From: Oasisia sp. SBJ-2009
Lineage: Eukaryota > Annelida > Polychaeta > Sabellida > Siboglinidae
DNA length: 64,000 nucleotides
Direction of reading: 5' to 3'
Assembly (NCBI GenBank): GCA_964017155.1
Contig: OZ024854.1
Span: forward strand, 50,056,594 to 50,120,593
The translations under genes were made by a program, and so were the position numbers. The notes below the pieces were generated by a model. It saw only the letters and a program-made list of their open reading frames with translations. It had not been told where the DNA came from and did not search any database. The number at the start of each line of letters is the position of its first letter. The first letter of the stretch is position 1. Positions 11,327 through 22,400 of the stretch are shown piece after piece.

Positions 11327-14307
11327 CTAGAACACACAAACACCTGTGTCACAACCAACAATGCACGATACATAATCAATAGTGTGACAGTGACAGGCCC
11401 AACCACATGCATTGACAACGCCACATGCTTCATAATAGGCTTCTCTCTTAATGTCAAGGACGAAGAAGACGCAACAAATTAGACTGTCTCACCACAATAT
11501 TAGTGTTTTATTACTGCTTCCCCTAGAAATGTTCAGAGCAAAGGAAAAAATCATGAATTTAATTACATGTTCATTTCTACTATTGAATACTGAAAGTCAC
11601 ATGTCAGAGAGTCAAGTTTTCCATTTTCAGACATCTATACTGATCAGAGAAAATCATTCACAAGATCATGTAAAAGAAAAATAATCATTTAATATAAGTC
11701 ACAGAATATTATTATATTTTAAAACCAAACCATGGAACTGGTAATCATTCACTATCCGCTGATCACATTTCTAGACACATTAATCACTGGGTCTGGTGTT
11801 TCAGCTAGCAATGTGTGTTGATCAGTTGTATAATTAAGTTGTGCACTCGGTGACACAGTGCATCAAATGTCAGACTTAGTTAGTTAGACTGTCAGCTCTT
11901 GCAAACACATGTATCTGCAATCTAAGCACATACATGTGACTAATATATCAAGTACTGACATTCAAGGTTCATCTCTGTTGGCAACATAATAAGAGTCATG
12001 TCGAGACAGTAGGTGAAGGCAGCAAATAAATGTGGAGGTAAAAAACCTAATAAAACAACTGGAATTAAATAGACCAACATCACTGTCACCAATTATCTGA
12101 CGTGGTCATCATAAACTAGCAGGGCCACTGGCAGGTAATCATTCAATTTGCATGGCCTAAATTTTTCCTTCTATAAAAGCCAACCCCTCTCCTTTACATA
12201 TTATGCTAATAAGTTAGGTTATATGTATAGCCCTTGGCCAAGCCAAGTTTGACCAGTATGTCCATGTAATTATTTTAGGAATAATCATTGTAAAGCGCCC
12301 CAGAACAATTATTTGGATGGGGCGTTATATAAGAAATAAACTATTATTATTATTATAAAGCTTTATTTCACATTTTCAACATGCAAGTACATTTCATGTT
12401 AAATAGGAATGTGTTCTGGCGTTGAGTCATGTAGTGCCTATATACAATAAAACATGACAAATAAATAATTATACTGTGTATATATATCAAATGTTCTTTA
12501 AAATGTTTTTCTAAATGTGATCTAAGAAATAAAAAAATATATAGGATGTCTTTAAGATCATGTGCATACACATGGATATGTGCATACACACCTGCAATAA
12601 TCTTAATTTTGACTGAACAAAAATTGACCCAACAATAACAATAATGTTTGGCCATGATGCTACATGGCAGTTTAACAACATGAAGAATACTAAGTACTGT
12701 TACATTTAAAATATTGGTACCAAGTGCTGTCAGTGTTTAGAAAGGAACTAAAAACCCACTTTACTGTTGGTATGTTTACTATTCCATCACATGTGACTAA
12801 ATATCTTGCTTTTACACACATTGTTTTGACTATTTGTGTGTTGTAGGTGGTAAGCATATAAGAGTAACAAAATTATTGTGTTTAATTAACAGTTTTACTA
12901 TGCCTCATTTAACAGTTTGCGCATAGTGGACACTGCACATATAAATATCATCAATTATTATGATCACTAGCAACTTTCAATCAGCTATAGTTAGCCATTT
13001 ATATGTTATAAAAGTCACTCAGTCAGAATTTGGTGATGGTTGAAACTATCAATGTGTAGATTAGATACGTCATTGTGCATGGTTCACAAATCATATGGCT
13101 CCGGAAAGTGCACATCCTACACTAGTGATCATTCCCAATAACGATGCTAATTGTAACATGGTGCACTACAGATCTATTTCTCAGACTCAGAGTATTAGGT
13201 ATATTAACAGAGAAGGTATGACGCACAAAAGAAACTAGGATAATTATATAAATTCATACTATAGACAGATCTACAAAAACCAGGACAGGGTTAGTGAAAA
13301 TATCAAATTAAAATTAAAGCTCATTTATTTAAAATCATAAAGAAATTGTGTTCGGACATATTGTAGTTAGACTATGCACTTCTGTTTATCAATTGATATT
13401 TATGATAACAAGAATAAATTTACATTTACAACATAAATTACATAATTTATTAATGTATTTACTCTTTGTGTGCTTTTTAGAGTGTTCACCGATACCGTAA
13501 TCTAACAGAAACTGCCAGCGTAAAATTTGAATGTTTTGAAATTAAATTGTCATCCCAATATATCACTTTGCAATTCTACGGTAGTTGACTGGCTTGCTAG
13601 GTTACCCAATACTGGGCCACTAGCATAATACTAAGACAGTGATATTAAAATACAGTAAACCTTGTTATACCAGTTCTTTAAATCTAAACTGAAGTAGACT
13701 ATAATTCTCTATAAAAAATATAATAATGAATGTTGATGCTGACCGGCAAACTAGTGTATTACAAAATAAATACAAAAACAGTAAAAATTATAAGGTAAAA
13801 TTAAATAGGTTACTATAATGTCTATATGAACGAACTGACATTTCATGGCCTTAGGCTCAGTTAAGATAAACTATAAATCCGCCAATCAAAACACGTCAAA
13901 TATTATCTACCCTCCCCCACTGAGCAACACACCCCTCCCATCCGCCCATAAAATTCAAACCTTTCATGCCAAATACGGCTCTCTTTACGCTGCTCCCATT
14001 AAGCTCACTTCAATGATGGTTAAATGCTTAATGAATAAACAAATCCTGCATAATCGAGGTGTCAGGAACCTAGCGAAACCAAAACACTGCCATGAAACAG
14101 TTACAATAGGGTCAGCCTTCGGGGTCAGCCACCCACGGTTGCCGACTGGAAATACCGTACGACTGGCATTCGAAAAATGTCCACTGTAACTAGTAGAAAT
14201 GTATATGTAGTTCACATCCTTGAACATAAACCAGGTTGTTGAATCAATCAAACATGATGCGTGATCCATATATTGATGGGTAACATTTATTTATGCCGTA
14301 TGCTTAC
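11327..14307 (-). other. Rap1 5' UTR intron (inferred)
   Basis: Spans from the candidate donor at 14307 to the acceptor at 11327 on the minus strand. It holds the LINE-tail fragment at 12275-12358. I see no exon. The 114-codon plus-strand and 94-codon minus-strand open frames near 13.85-14.27 kb overlap one another on opposite strands and have no recognisable domain. Confidence 0.45.
12275..12360 (+). mobile_element. CR1/L2-like LINE or SINE 3' end fragment
   Basis: The phrase TGTAAAGCGCCCC, then GGGGCGTTATATAAGAAATA and an (ATT)n tail, is the usual layout of CR1/L2-type 3' ends: a short stem-forming GCGC/GGGGCG pair followed by an ATT microsatellite. It resembles the 3' end of the LINE at 25560-25701 (GCGCC, AGGCGC, then ATT repeats). 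The sense is plus. No coding part remains. Confidence 0.6.
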
Positions 14308-14460
14308 CTGCCTGTCCAAATTTTCGTACGCGATAACAGACAACGCCAAGAAGCCGACGTCGATCAAAATATGACGTCACATGCTAAGCTTTATTTTTAG
14401 AGTTTCCCAGACGTCATTGCAAAATTCGCATGCGCTGTCAAGATTTCCGGTTTCGCCCTT
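14308..14460 (-). promoter_or_regulatory. Rap1: Candidate Rap1 promoter and 5' UTR exon 1
   Basis: A CpG-rich patch in an AT-rich region. It contains a full CRE palindrome TGACGTCA (14372-14379), two further ACGTC cores and a TTTCCGG ETS-type site near 14444. On the minus strand an exon could run from about 14430 to a strong donor GGCAG/GTAAGC at 14308. Position and strand suit the first, untranslated exon of Rap1. The motifs and donor are seen; the assignment to Rap1 is inference. Confidence 0.45.
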
Positions 14461-14947
14461 TTAAACCTGGTGATCAAAGTAATAATTATTTGTGGTCATG
14501 TTATAGTCGCTAGATGTCACCACGTTTTAAGCAAGTTGCCGTTGTTTTGGAACTTGCATAGGGGAGACCGGGGAATGTTGGGAATATTTTATGTTATGCG
14601 AATTTATTTATGTATGCTTGCTACCATGCAGTTACTAAGCCATGCGCACACATACGACAAATGTGATGTTATTCTTCGTATGCTGGTTATTCCACAATAA
14701 CACGACGTAGAAAAAGCACTCTTATTATGAGTAATTTATAAAGACTTGTAAGCTCTTACCTCAACTTTTAAACATAATTTTTTTTTGCTATAGGTGAAGT
14801 GTGCACGTGCTGTCACATTGTAGCATTGTGCCAGTATTACAGTATTATTGGCATTATTTAAAGTTTAATATATTATATATTTATCAACGCCTACTTATAA
14901 CATCAATGGTCGCACATTACAAATATCGGGGCACATTTAAAAAGATG

Positions 14948-14948
<1 letters not shown>

Positions 14949-15014
<66 letters not shown>

Positions 15015-15037
15015 CATACATACATACATACATACAT
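14949..15037. repeat. (TA)n followed by (CATA)n microsatellite
   Basis: About 31 TA units, then about seven CATA units. It sits directly upstream of the decayed LINE at 15.06-16.44 kb. Confidence 0.95.
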
Positions 15038-15054
15038 TCATACCCAACAAAGCG

Positions 15055-16441
15055 CGTCAAGGCAATTAACAAGCCACATAAATCGAGGATATCATCACCA
15101 ACACGAGCGCTGATGACGAAACGACAAGAAATTGCGGGAAACGGCGATAATAAACAACGAATTATTAATAGAGTACGCAGAAACATGCAAGACCATCAAA
15201 AAGAAAGCAAGAGAGGACATAAGGAAATACAATCAAGAGATCATTCGAGAAACGATCATGGCATCAAATTATAAAAGCCTGAAGAAAGTCCGAAGAACGC
15301 AGAAGCTAGGCTAAGACAGACTGATCACACTCCTGGACAAGCAGGGTAGAGAAATCTATGATCATGATAAGATCATAGAACGAATAGAGGAATTCTACAC
15401 CGAGCTGTACGATATTATATGTGCAGTACCATAGTCAACTCTGACCCAAACGAGGTACCAGATATCATCATGGGAGGAGGAAGCTGCACTACGAGATATG
15501 GAGAATGAAACAAGCAACGAGCATATAAACATCGAGAGATTGAAAGCATGAGAAGATATCATCTCGAAGACACTTGCTAAGCTATACATTATATAAATGC
15601 TTATCAGAAAGACGATGCTGGATTCAGATTCAGAAGCAGATACTCAATGACAGACCACATCCACGTCGTAAACCAACTGAAGGAGAAGTGCAGAGAATAT
15701 AATATCCGACTCTAGCTGTATCGCATTCGTCGACTACGAGAAATCCTTCGACTCAATGCAAATTCAAGCAGTACTGACCTCGCTTCAAAAACAGGGGATA
15801 GAAGTTGTACATGTGTATTGTGTGCACCCAGATCGAGAAGGTTGAAAGCTACATACGTCTACCTGAGACAGAGATACAGCACCAGATATAAACCAAGACA
15901 AGGAAATTCAAAGAAAAATCACGGCCGGATGGACAACATTCGTCAAGCACTGCGACATCTTCAAGGGTAACATTGGAACAAGATTAAAGAGACAGGTGCA
16001 ACTCATGCGTACTTCCAGCAATAACATACGCCGCGGAAACATGGGCAATCACCATCCAAGCTAGGAACAAGCTAGCACAAACAAAGATGGAAAGGAGTAT
16101 AATGTTAAACATCACATACCGGAACAGAAAAACAAACATCTTGGTAAGAGAAAAGACAAAGGTCACAGTCATGATTGAACAAGCCAGAAGACGGAAGTAG
16201 ACATGGACAGGGCACGTCACCAGGATATACGAGATAACCGATGGACACTGCGTATCACTATATGGAAACCCTACAAAAAGAAAAGACCTAGAGGAAGGCC
16301 AGCGAGATGAACTAGACGACTACTGGAAAGGTACCATGACAGAAGCAGCAAGATAGCGCAATATAGGCAGATATGGAAGCAGCATGCTGAGGCCTTCGTC
16401 TAACCACATAACTCTATGGGTGCACAATAATGATGATGATG

Positions 16442-16442
<1 letters not shown>
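15055..16442 (+). pseudogene. Decayed RTE-like LINE fragment (3' half)
   Basis: Scattered plus-strand reading pieces in changing frames match the linker and reverse transcriptase to C-terminal part of RTE-like non-LTR elements. They include a lysine-rich linker (15132-15314), a DAGFRF-like piece that corresponds to the QAGFR motif (near 15616), and the terminal [10 protein letters not shown] piece (about 16371-16402). The last is a hallmark of the C-terminus of this LINE group. A TGA-type tail (ATGATGATGATGA) follows at 16429-16442. The frame is broken by many stops and indels, and the central catalytic motif is not readable. It is old and dead. A second copy of the same 3' end lies antisense at about 26.9 kb. 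Confidence 0.7.
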
Positions 16443-16622
<180 letters not shown>

Positions 16623-17340
16623 CTTTAGAAATCGGTCTGCTAGACTCCATGTAGAAATAATCAATCTTGTGTTTTTATGTCAAGTGACGCCAACCCCGAC
16701 ACTCATGAATAAATTAAATTTGGCGTTCATTTCCTTCAGATAAGTGGATATGGTAAACAATTATTTCCTGCGTGATGTACGCGCTTAATTAGCTTTTATA
16801 TATTGTGGGAATCTTCTTCAACATTTATATGCTAGAATACTATACTATCATCTTTTAATATAGCTATGTTTTTTCCTTGACTTGTCTTTCCAGAAATGAA
16901 GATGTACAGATGTTGAACTGTTTGTTTTATAGGATGCTCTGATTGACATGTAACTGTTTTGCGCACCTTGCATATGGTTCTATAATGATTATATTCTGGT
17001 TCACTGATCGAGCTCTCAGATAACAATGGCAGTGGTACCAACCCCTTTTCAAAACACCACCCTCCCCGATAGTATGGCGAATGTCACACTCTCGTCTATC
17101 AGTGGTTCATTTATCAATACGAAAAAGCTGCATGTACATTGACAAAAAAATAGAGTACTATTCAACAAACCCCGATCTCCCCTACCACTGCTTTGACGGG
17201 AGAACAACTACTGTATAATAACGTCACGCTCCCTAAGTATCACAAGATACAATTGGATTGGTATATTAATATTGATTATATATGATGGTACATAAAGGTA
17301 TTTTAGAAAATACAAATGTGTGTGTTGCACTTGCAGAGAA
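16623..17340. other. Intergenic stretch, nothing recognised
   Basis: Between the CA array and the twinfilin promoter patch. I see no exon, RNA gene or repeat that I can support. Confidence 0.4.
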
Positions 17341-17548
17341 CAGCAATACTTCACAGTCGCGACACAGACACAGTAACCCGTGCCCGTTGCGCGTGGGCCC
17401 TCAGGTAGCAGAACTGTGTACGACTTATCACGTGACACTTCGAGGCGCCTCCAACTTCCGGATGGTAAACTCAGTTCCTGAAACACCGAGTTTTCAGGAT
17501 TATTCTTGCTAAGTAGTCCTTATTTGCAGAATACGATAACAAGTTACA
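17340..17548 (+). promoter_or_regulatory. Candidate twinfilin promoter and 5' UTR
   Basis: A CpG-dense patch just before the twinfilin ATG. It contains an extended E-box CACGTGAC (17429-17436) and an ETS-type ACTTCCGG (17454-17461). A T-rich stretch ending TTTGCAG at 17529 could be a 5' UTR acceptor 19 nt before the ATG, which would place the true transcription start further upstream. The motifs are seen; their function is inferred from position. Confidence 0.4.
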
Positions 17549-19369
17549 ATGTCTCACCAAACTGGAATAAAGGGTAGGAATTGTTGACGTTACATTGGTC
17601 TAATCGTTTTGTCTGCAGTTTTCAGAGGAGTTTCAACGTTCGGATTTGTTCAGTGTTTCACCGAGTGGTCTGACAGTGACTGAGTGAGTGACAGTGACAC
17701 TGTCAGACTCACTGACAGATATATGAGTCGGGCCGGCGGCCGAGATTACCAAATACGGTTCTCCACAGCTAAACTGCTTCTTCGTGTTTGTTTATTTTCT
17801 GCAGGTTCACTATTAGTGAGGGACGAAAGAGGTTTTAGTTCTAGGTGTTTACAGCACCTGGATTGGAACGTTCAGAGTTAACTGAAGTTTTGGGTTCCAA
17901 CTTTTGACTTTGTTAACTGACTATTCCATAATAATATTAGGCCTCCGATAATATTATGGTTACGTTTGATCGTATGAGATGTCATTCGATATGTCAGCTG
18001 TCAGGGTTAGAATTGAGCCTAAAATGAGTGGGGGCCAGCAGGGCCCCCACTTTTCAAAATCTAGGGGCCCGACACAAAAAGTGGGGGCCATGCAACAAAT
18101 GCACGTTTAAGTTGCATTGTAAATATAACTTTATTCAACGCAATTCACATGCCACAAACATCATTGCTATAGCCTTTGTATCAGCTTTATTAGTATATAC
18201 TAATGATAATTGAAAGAGATCAATGGAGGGTTGTTAATTTTCCTCTGAATCAGAGCTGCTTGAAACCTATAGATCTTCCTCTGGGCTGCCTGGGTTTGTA
18301 GATGGCAACACGAGGTTGCCTCTTCCTGCCCCCCCCCCCACACCCACAATAGCTTAAGTGACTTTGGGTGTTCCCGTTCCTACACCCCTTCTCATTATTT
18401 AATTTCTGGTTAAGTCAAGAAGCAATATTTGTGTAATTGTGTAATCATCAATTTGGCTTTAAATGGAACAAAAGCAAGTATAACTTAGTGTGTTATTGAT
18501 TTACTAAATAAGTACTTTTTCGGTTCTGGTGTTGCAATCAGTACAGTAGTTCATTGAATATTAAGCCCGAAAGCAACACTGAATTTTACCACTGGTTGGA
18601 AGTAACTGAATCTAGTTTCCATTCACTCTTAGCTTATCATGAAATGTAACACAATATCATATATATATAGTTATCTAAAAATTTCTCTTTTAACCATGTT
18701 TAGTAATTTTGATAGTTGATACAGGCTAGACTCTCCAGGGTGTTTTGACTGTGTTTTATTGTCTTCTTCATTCATCTTTTTCTTTTTTGCCGCCATTCAT
18801 GTTCTTTAAAACAGTATTGGCCATGATCTGTTTAAACCAGGGCTTGATACGTATACCACAGCATTATGGAGAATGACAGTTTACTGACATCGTAGGACTT
18901 AACAGTAGATTATGTCTAAAACCTGTCTACTTAGAACTAGTAACACAATCCTAGGTCATTAATTCTTTTTCCATAGCCTAGTTGACAGGTTTGTCCACCT
19001 TGGCAACCCCTTGTCAATCAATTTTAACCCTGGTGATGGGCAGCAACCTTCTGCCCCCCTAAATTCGAACCCTGGCTGTCGTCATAACCACCACACCAAC
19101 CTCTTTATGCTTGCTATTCATTGACAGGATCCATATTTTACGCTACACCAATGACCCAATGTTGTATCAAAAAGTGGACCCTCATTAAAATATCGAAGGG
19201 TCTACGCGTACGTGAGCCGTATCTTTAGACCTGTGGCCTAACCGTACGTGAAGATGCGCACGCATCTGTTTTTCAATTCTGCACACGCGTGTCGATATGG
19301 CATAGTTACACGTGGGAGTGATGTTTTCGACATTCTTAGACTTATAGACAGCCAGAGGGCTATATATTA

Positions 19370-19400
<31 letters not shown>

Positions 19401-22400
19401 TACGTCAATATGTTGAACAATAAAAGGCACAAAATCGAACGTATATTTAGAACCATGTGACAAAAAGAGCTACAGTTCGTACGTACATCAACATGCACGC
19501 GCGGAAAAAAACCCACATACTTTTAGATTTGTTTGCTAAAGATATGGCATACATGCACGCATGGAAGAAACTCATGTAGGCCTACTTTTAGATCTTAGTA
19601 GTCAGTGAGTTTCCAAGTGCATGCATGTAAAAACATGCATGCGCTTGGAAACTCACTGACTACAAAAGATAAGGGTCACGTATGGAAATCAATGCACATG
19701 CGCTTATCGACTGCCGTACCTTTAGACAAATAAAACCAAAAATAAAGGCACACACATGTGCAGAATGAATGCCATACTTTTAGACTGGCGGCCAAAAGGT
19801 ACGGCTCACGTACGCGTAGCCACTGCCTTAAAATATAGGCCGTAAAATATACAATTGACTGGCAGCTTTCCATAACAAATTGGCTCAATTCTGAATTTAT
19901 GTAATCTTACAAAGGAAATACTTATCTAACACAAGCTTATTGTTCTTGTCTGATATTTCAGCCGATGATGAATTGCGGCAATTCTTCAGTCAATGCAAAG
20001 ATGGTGATGTGAGACTTGTAAAAATTGGTATTAAAGATGGTAAGTATTATATATATCTTAATATTTTATGCAACACATGGCATAAGACTAAAGGTACATG
20101 TATATTTTGGTACACTATTAACGTTAATATCTCATTTTTGTCTCTGGGAAGTCTGAAATAAATTTATCTTTTCCATTTACTTATACACCTGTATTTTAGT
20201 TACTTCTTTCTTAACACTTTAGTAAGAAGAAGTAGTTTGGGTTTGCAGGTATAATACATAAATGTCTATCACCTAATTGTCATTTATATGTAGATCCACG
20301 ATGCACTGGAACCATTTCTGAACCAGTTGGCACGTGTCATACTGGTTCATAATTGGTACTGCTCCACCAGTATATGTTTTTATGTGGTTTCACGTGAATA
20401 CACATGTTCTGCCTGTTGTCACAAATTTTGAACGAGTTTGACACAAGTCGTACTGGGTCAGAACTGGTACGGTTTCACTGATATGTGTCATCATGTGAAA
20501 AACTCGTGATTTCGCGGTAAACACGTGTCGACACACCAAATTTGTCCACAGAATCTGGTGAATTCACGTATGGAAACACGTGAATTGAGCCAGTTGAACT
20601 CGTGAATTCACTTAAGAACATGTGAAATCATGGGTCGTTGTTTGCTGGGGTGTTGAAGTAATTCTTGTTTTTTAATATTCAAGAATTTTTGATTAAATAA
20701 TTTATGATACATGTAGTTGAATATAATATATTGAATAATATATATGAGTTAGTGGAATTTTGGAATTATCATCAACATATTGCATCACTTTGTGTAAATT
20801 ATTTGAAAGCAATGAAACATTAGGTCAACTTCTGCTAATAGCACATGTAATTGTTCACTTATTTTTGACATGAACAACTTTGTGTTTTTATTTTTCAGAA
20901 CAAATGGTACTGGAGAAAAGTGAACCACCATCTCGGTCATGGGAAGATGATATCCTTCTTAAAGATGTGTAGTTCTGACTGTTTGCATTGCATTGCATTG
21001 CATTTGCATATGAATTTTATTATTTGCAGCAATATTTGTAAAGTTCATTGCAGTGTAGTTGTAACTTTTAATAGAACTATAATAATTGTAATAAGAACTT
21101 ATGATAGCATGTAACTGAAACTTACCCTGTCAGTAATTATGCCATCACATTCAACTCACTATGTTACTAGAATGACTGTCCTTGACTTTTCTGACATTAT
21201 GACATTCTAGTACATCGTTCGTTAGAGAGGAAGGAGCCATGTTTCATCATGTACCGACTCGACAGCAAGAACCATTCTGGCTATGAGTGGCTTTTCATCA
21301 GTTACTCCCCAGATAACTCGCCGGTATGTCCACAAGACCTTGCTGCATTATGGTCAAGTGTCATGAGATATTTGTTGATCCCTATCAGTGTGTTCCAACC
21401 AGTACTTCAACTTCTGTTTAATTTTTTTTATGTTGTTTTGTCCATTTGATTTTTAAGACTATCTAACTTTATGATTTGTTATATAATCAAAATTATAAAC
21501 TGTCTATATGTATTCAATTATACTGAGCTAGCTCAGTTGTATAAATGGTTGTTTCTTTTAATTGTGTCATTTAATAATCTTCTAATTTAATATAGTGTTG
21601 AGAACATTTGAAATATTGATCTAAAAATTAGCCGGTGTTTAGGGAATACTTTTTTTTATTCTATTGACATGCTCTGAAATACAACATTGTAGGAAGCTTT
21701 GAATAGCATTTTTCAATAAGAACTGAAAAGTATATTATGGTTTTATAACCATAGGTTCGCCGCAAGATGTTATATGCAGCTACAAGGGCTACCCTGAAGT
21801 CAGAGTTTGGCGGAGGAAATATAAAACACGAATTGTTTGGCACAGTGCCGGTAAGTGGTCAGTCACGGAGAAGAATTATTTATCATTGTGTTCATGAGAT
21901 TAATTGTTAATTATTATAGATAAAAATATATGAGTAAGCCAAGTACAGGCAGGTCTCAGGGGAGACACCAGACGAAACCCAGCACCTGGTCCTCCAGGTT
22001 GGGGGTTGGGCGTGGGGCTAACAACCCCACCCTATAAAACAAATTACGTTACGGAAACTACAACAATCGAAACTACTACAAGGGGCCCTATAGCAGACTT
22101 GAGCCAGCCTGGCAGTATGACCACACCTGCTGAAAGCCTACCCCAGGAAGGCAGGTGTGCGACAGATAGTTTGCTCGGGCCCAAAACTAAGATCAGCATA
22201 GGGACATGGAATGTCCGTACAATGAACGAGGCCTCAAAGCTAGCACAAGTCATCCGCGAGATGAAAAAATACAGACTGGACATCCTAAGGGTTAGCGAGT
22301 GTCGATGGACTGGGTCCGGGTGACAGGTGACCCATGATGGTTCAACCATAATATACTCCGGACATGAGGACACACACATCCGTGGAGTAGCCCTTGTAAT

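Noticed and set aside
13845..14269. 114-codon plus and 94-codon minus frames
   Set aside because: They overlap on opposite strands, lack domains and lie in the inferred Rap1 leader intron.
17672..17720. TGACAGTGACACTGTCA palindrome and GTGA repeats
   Set aside because: Short simple-sequence palindrome in a CAGTGA-rich stretch; no further support for a regulatory site.
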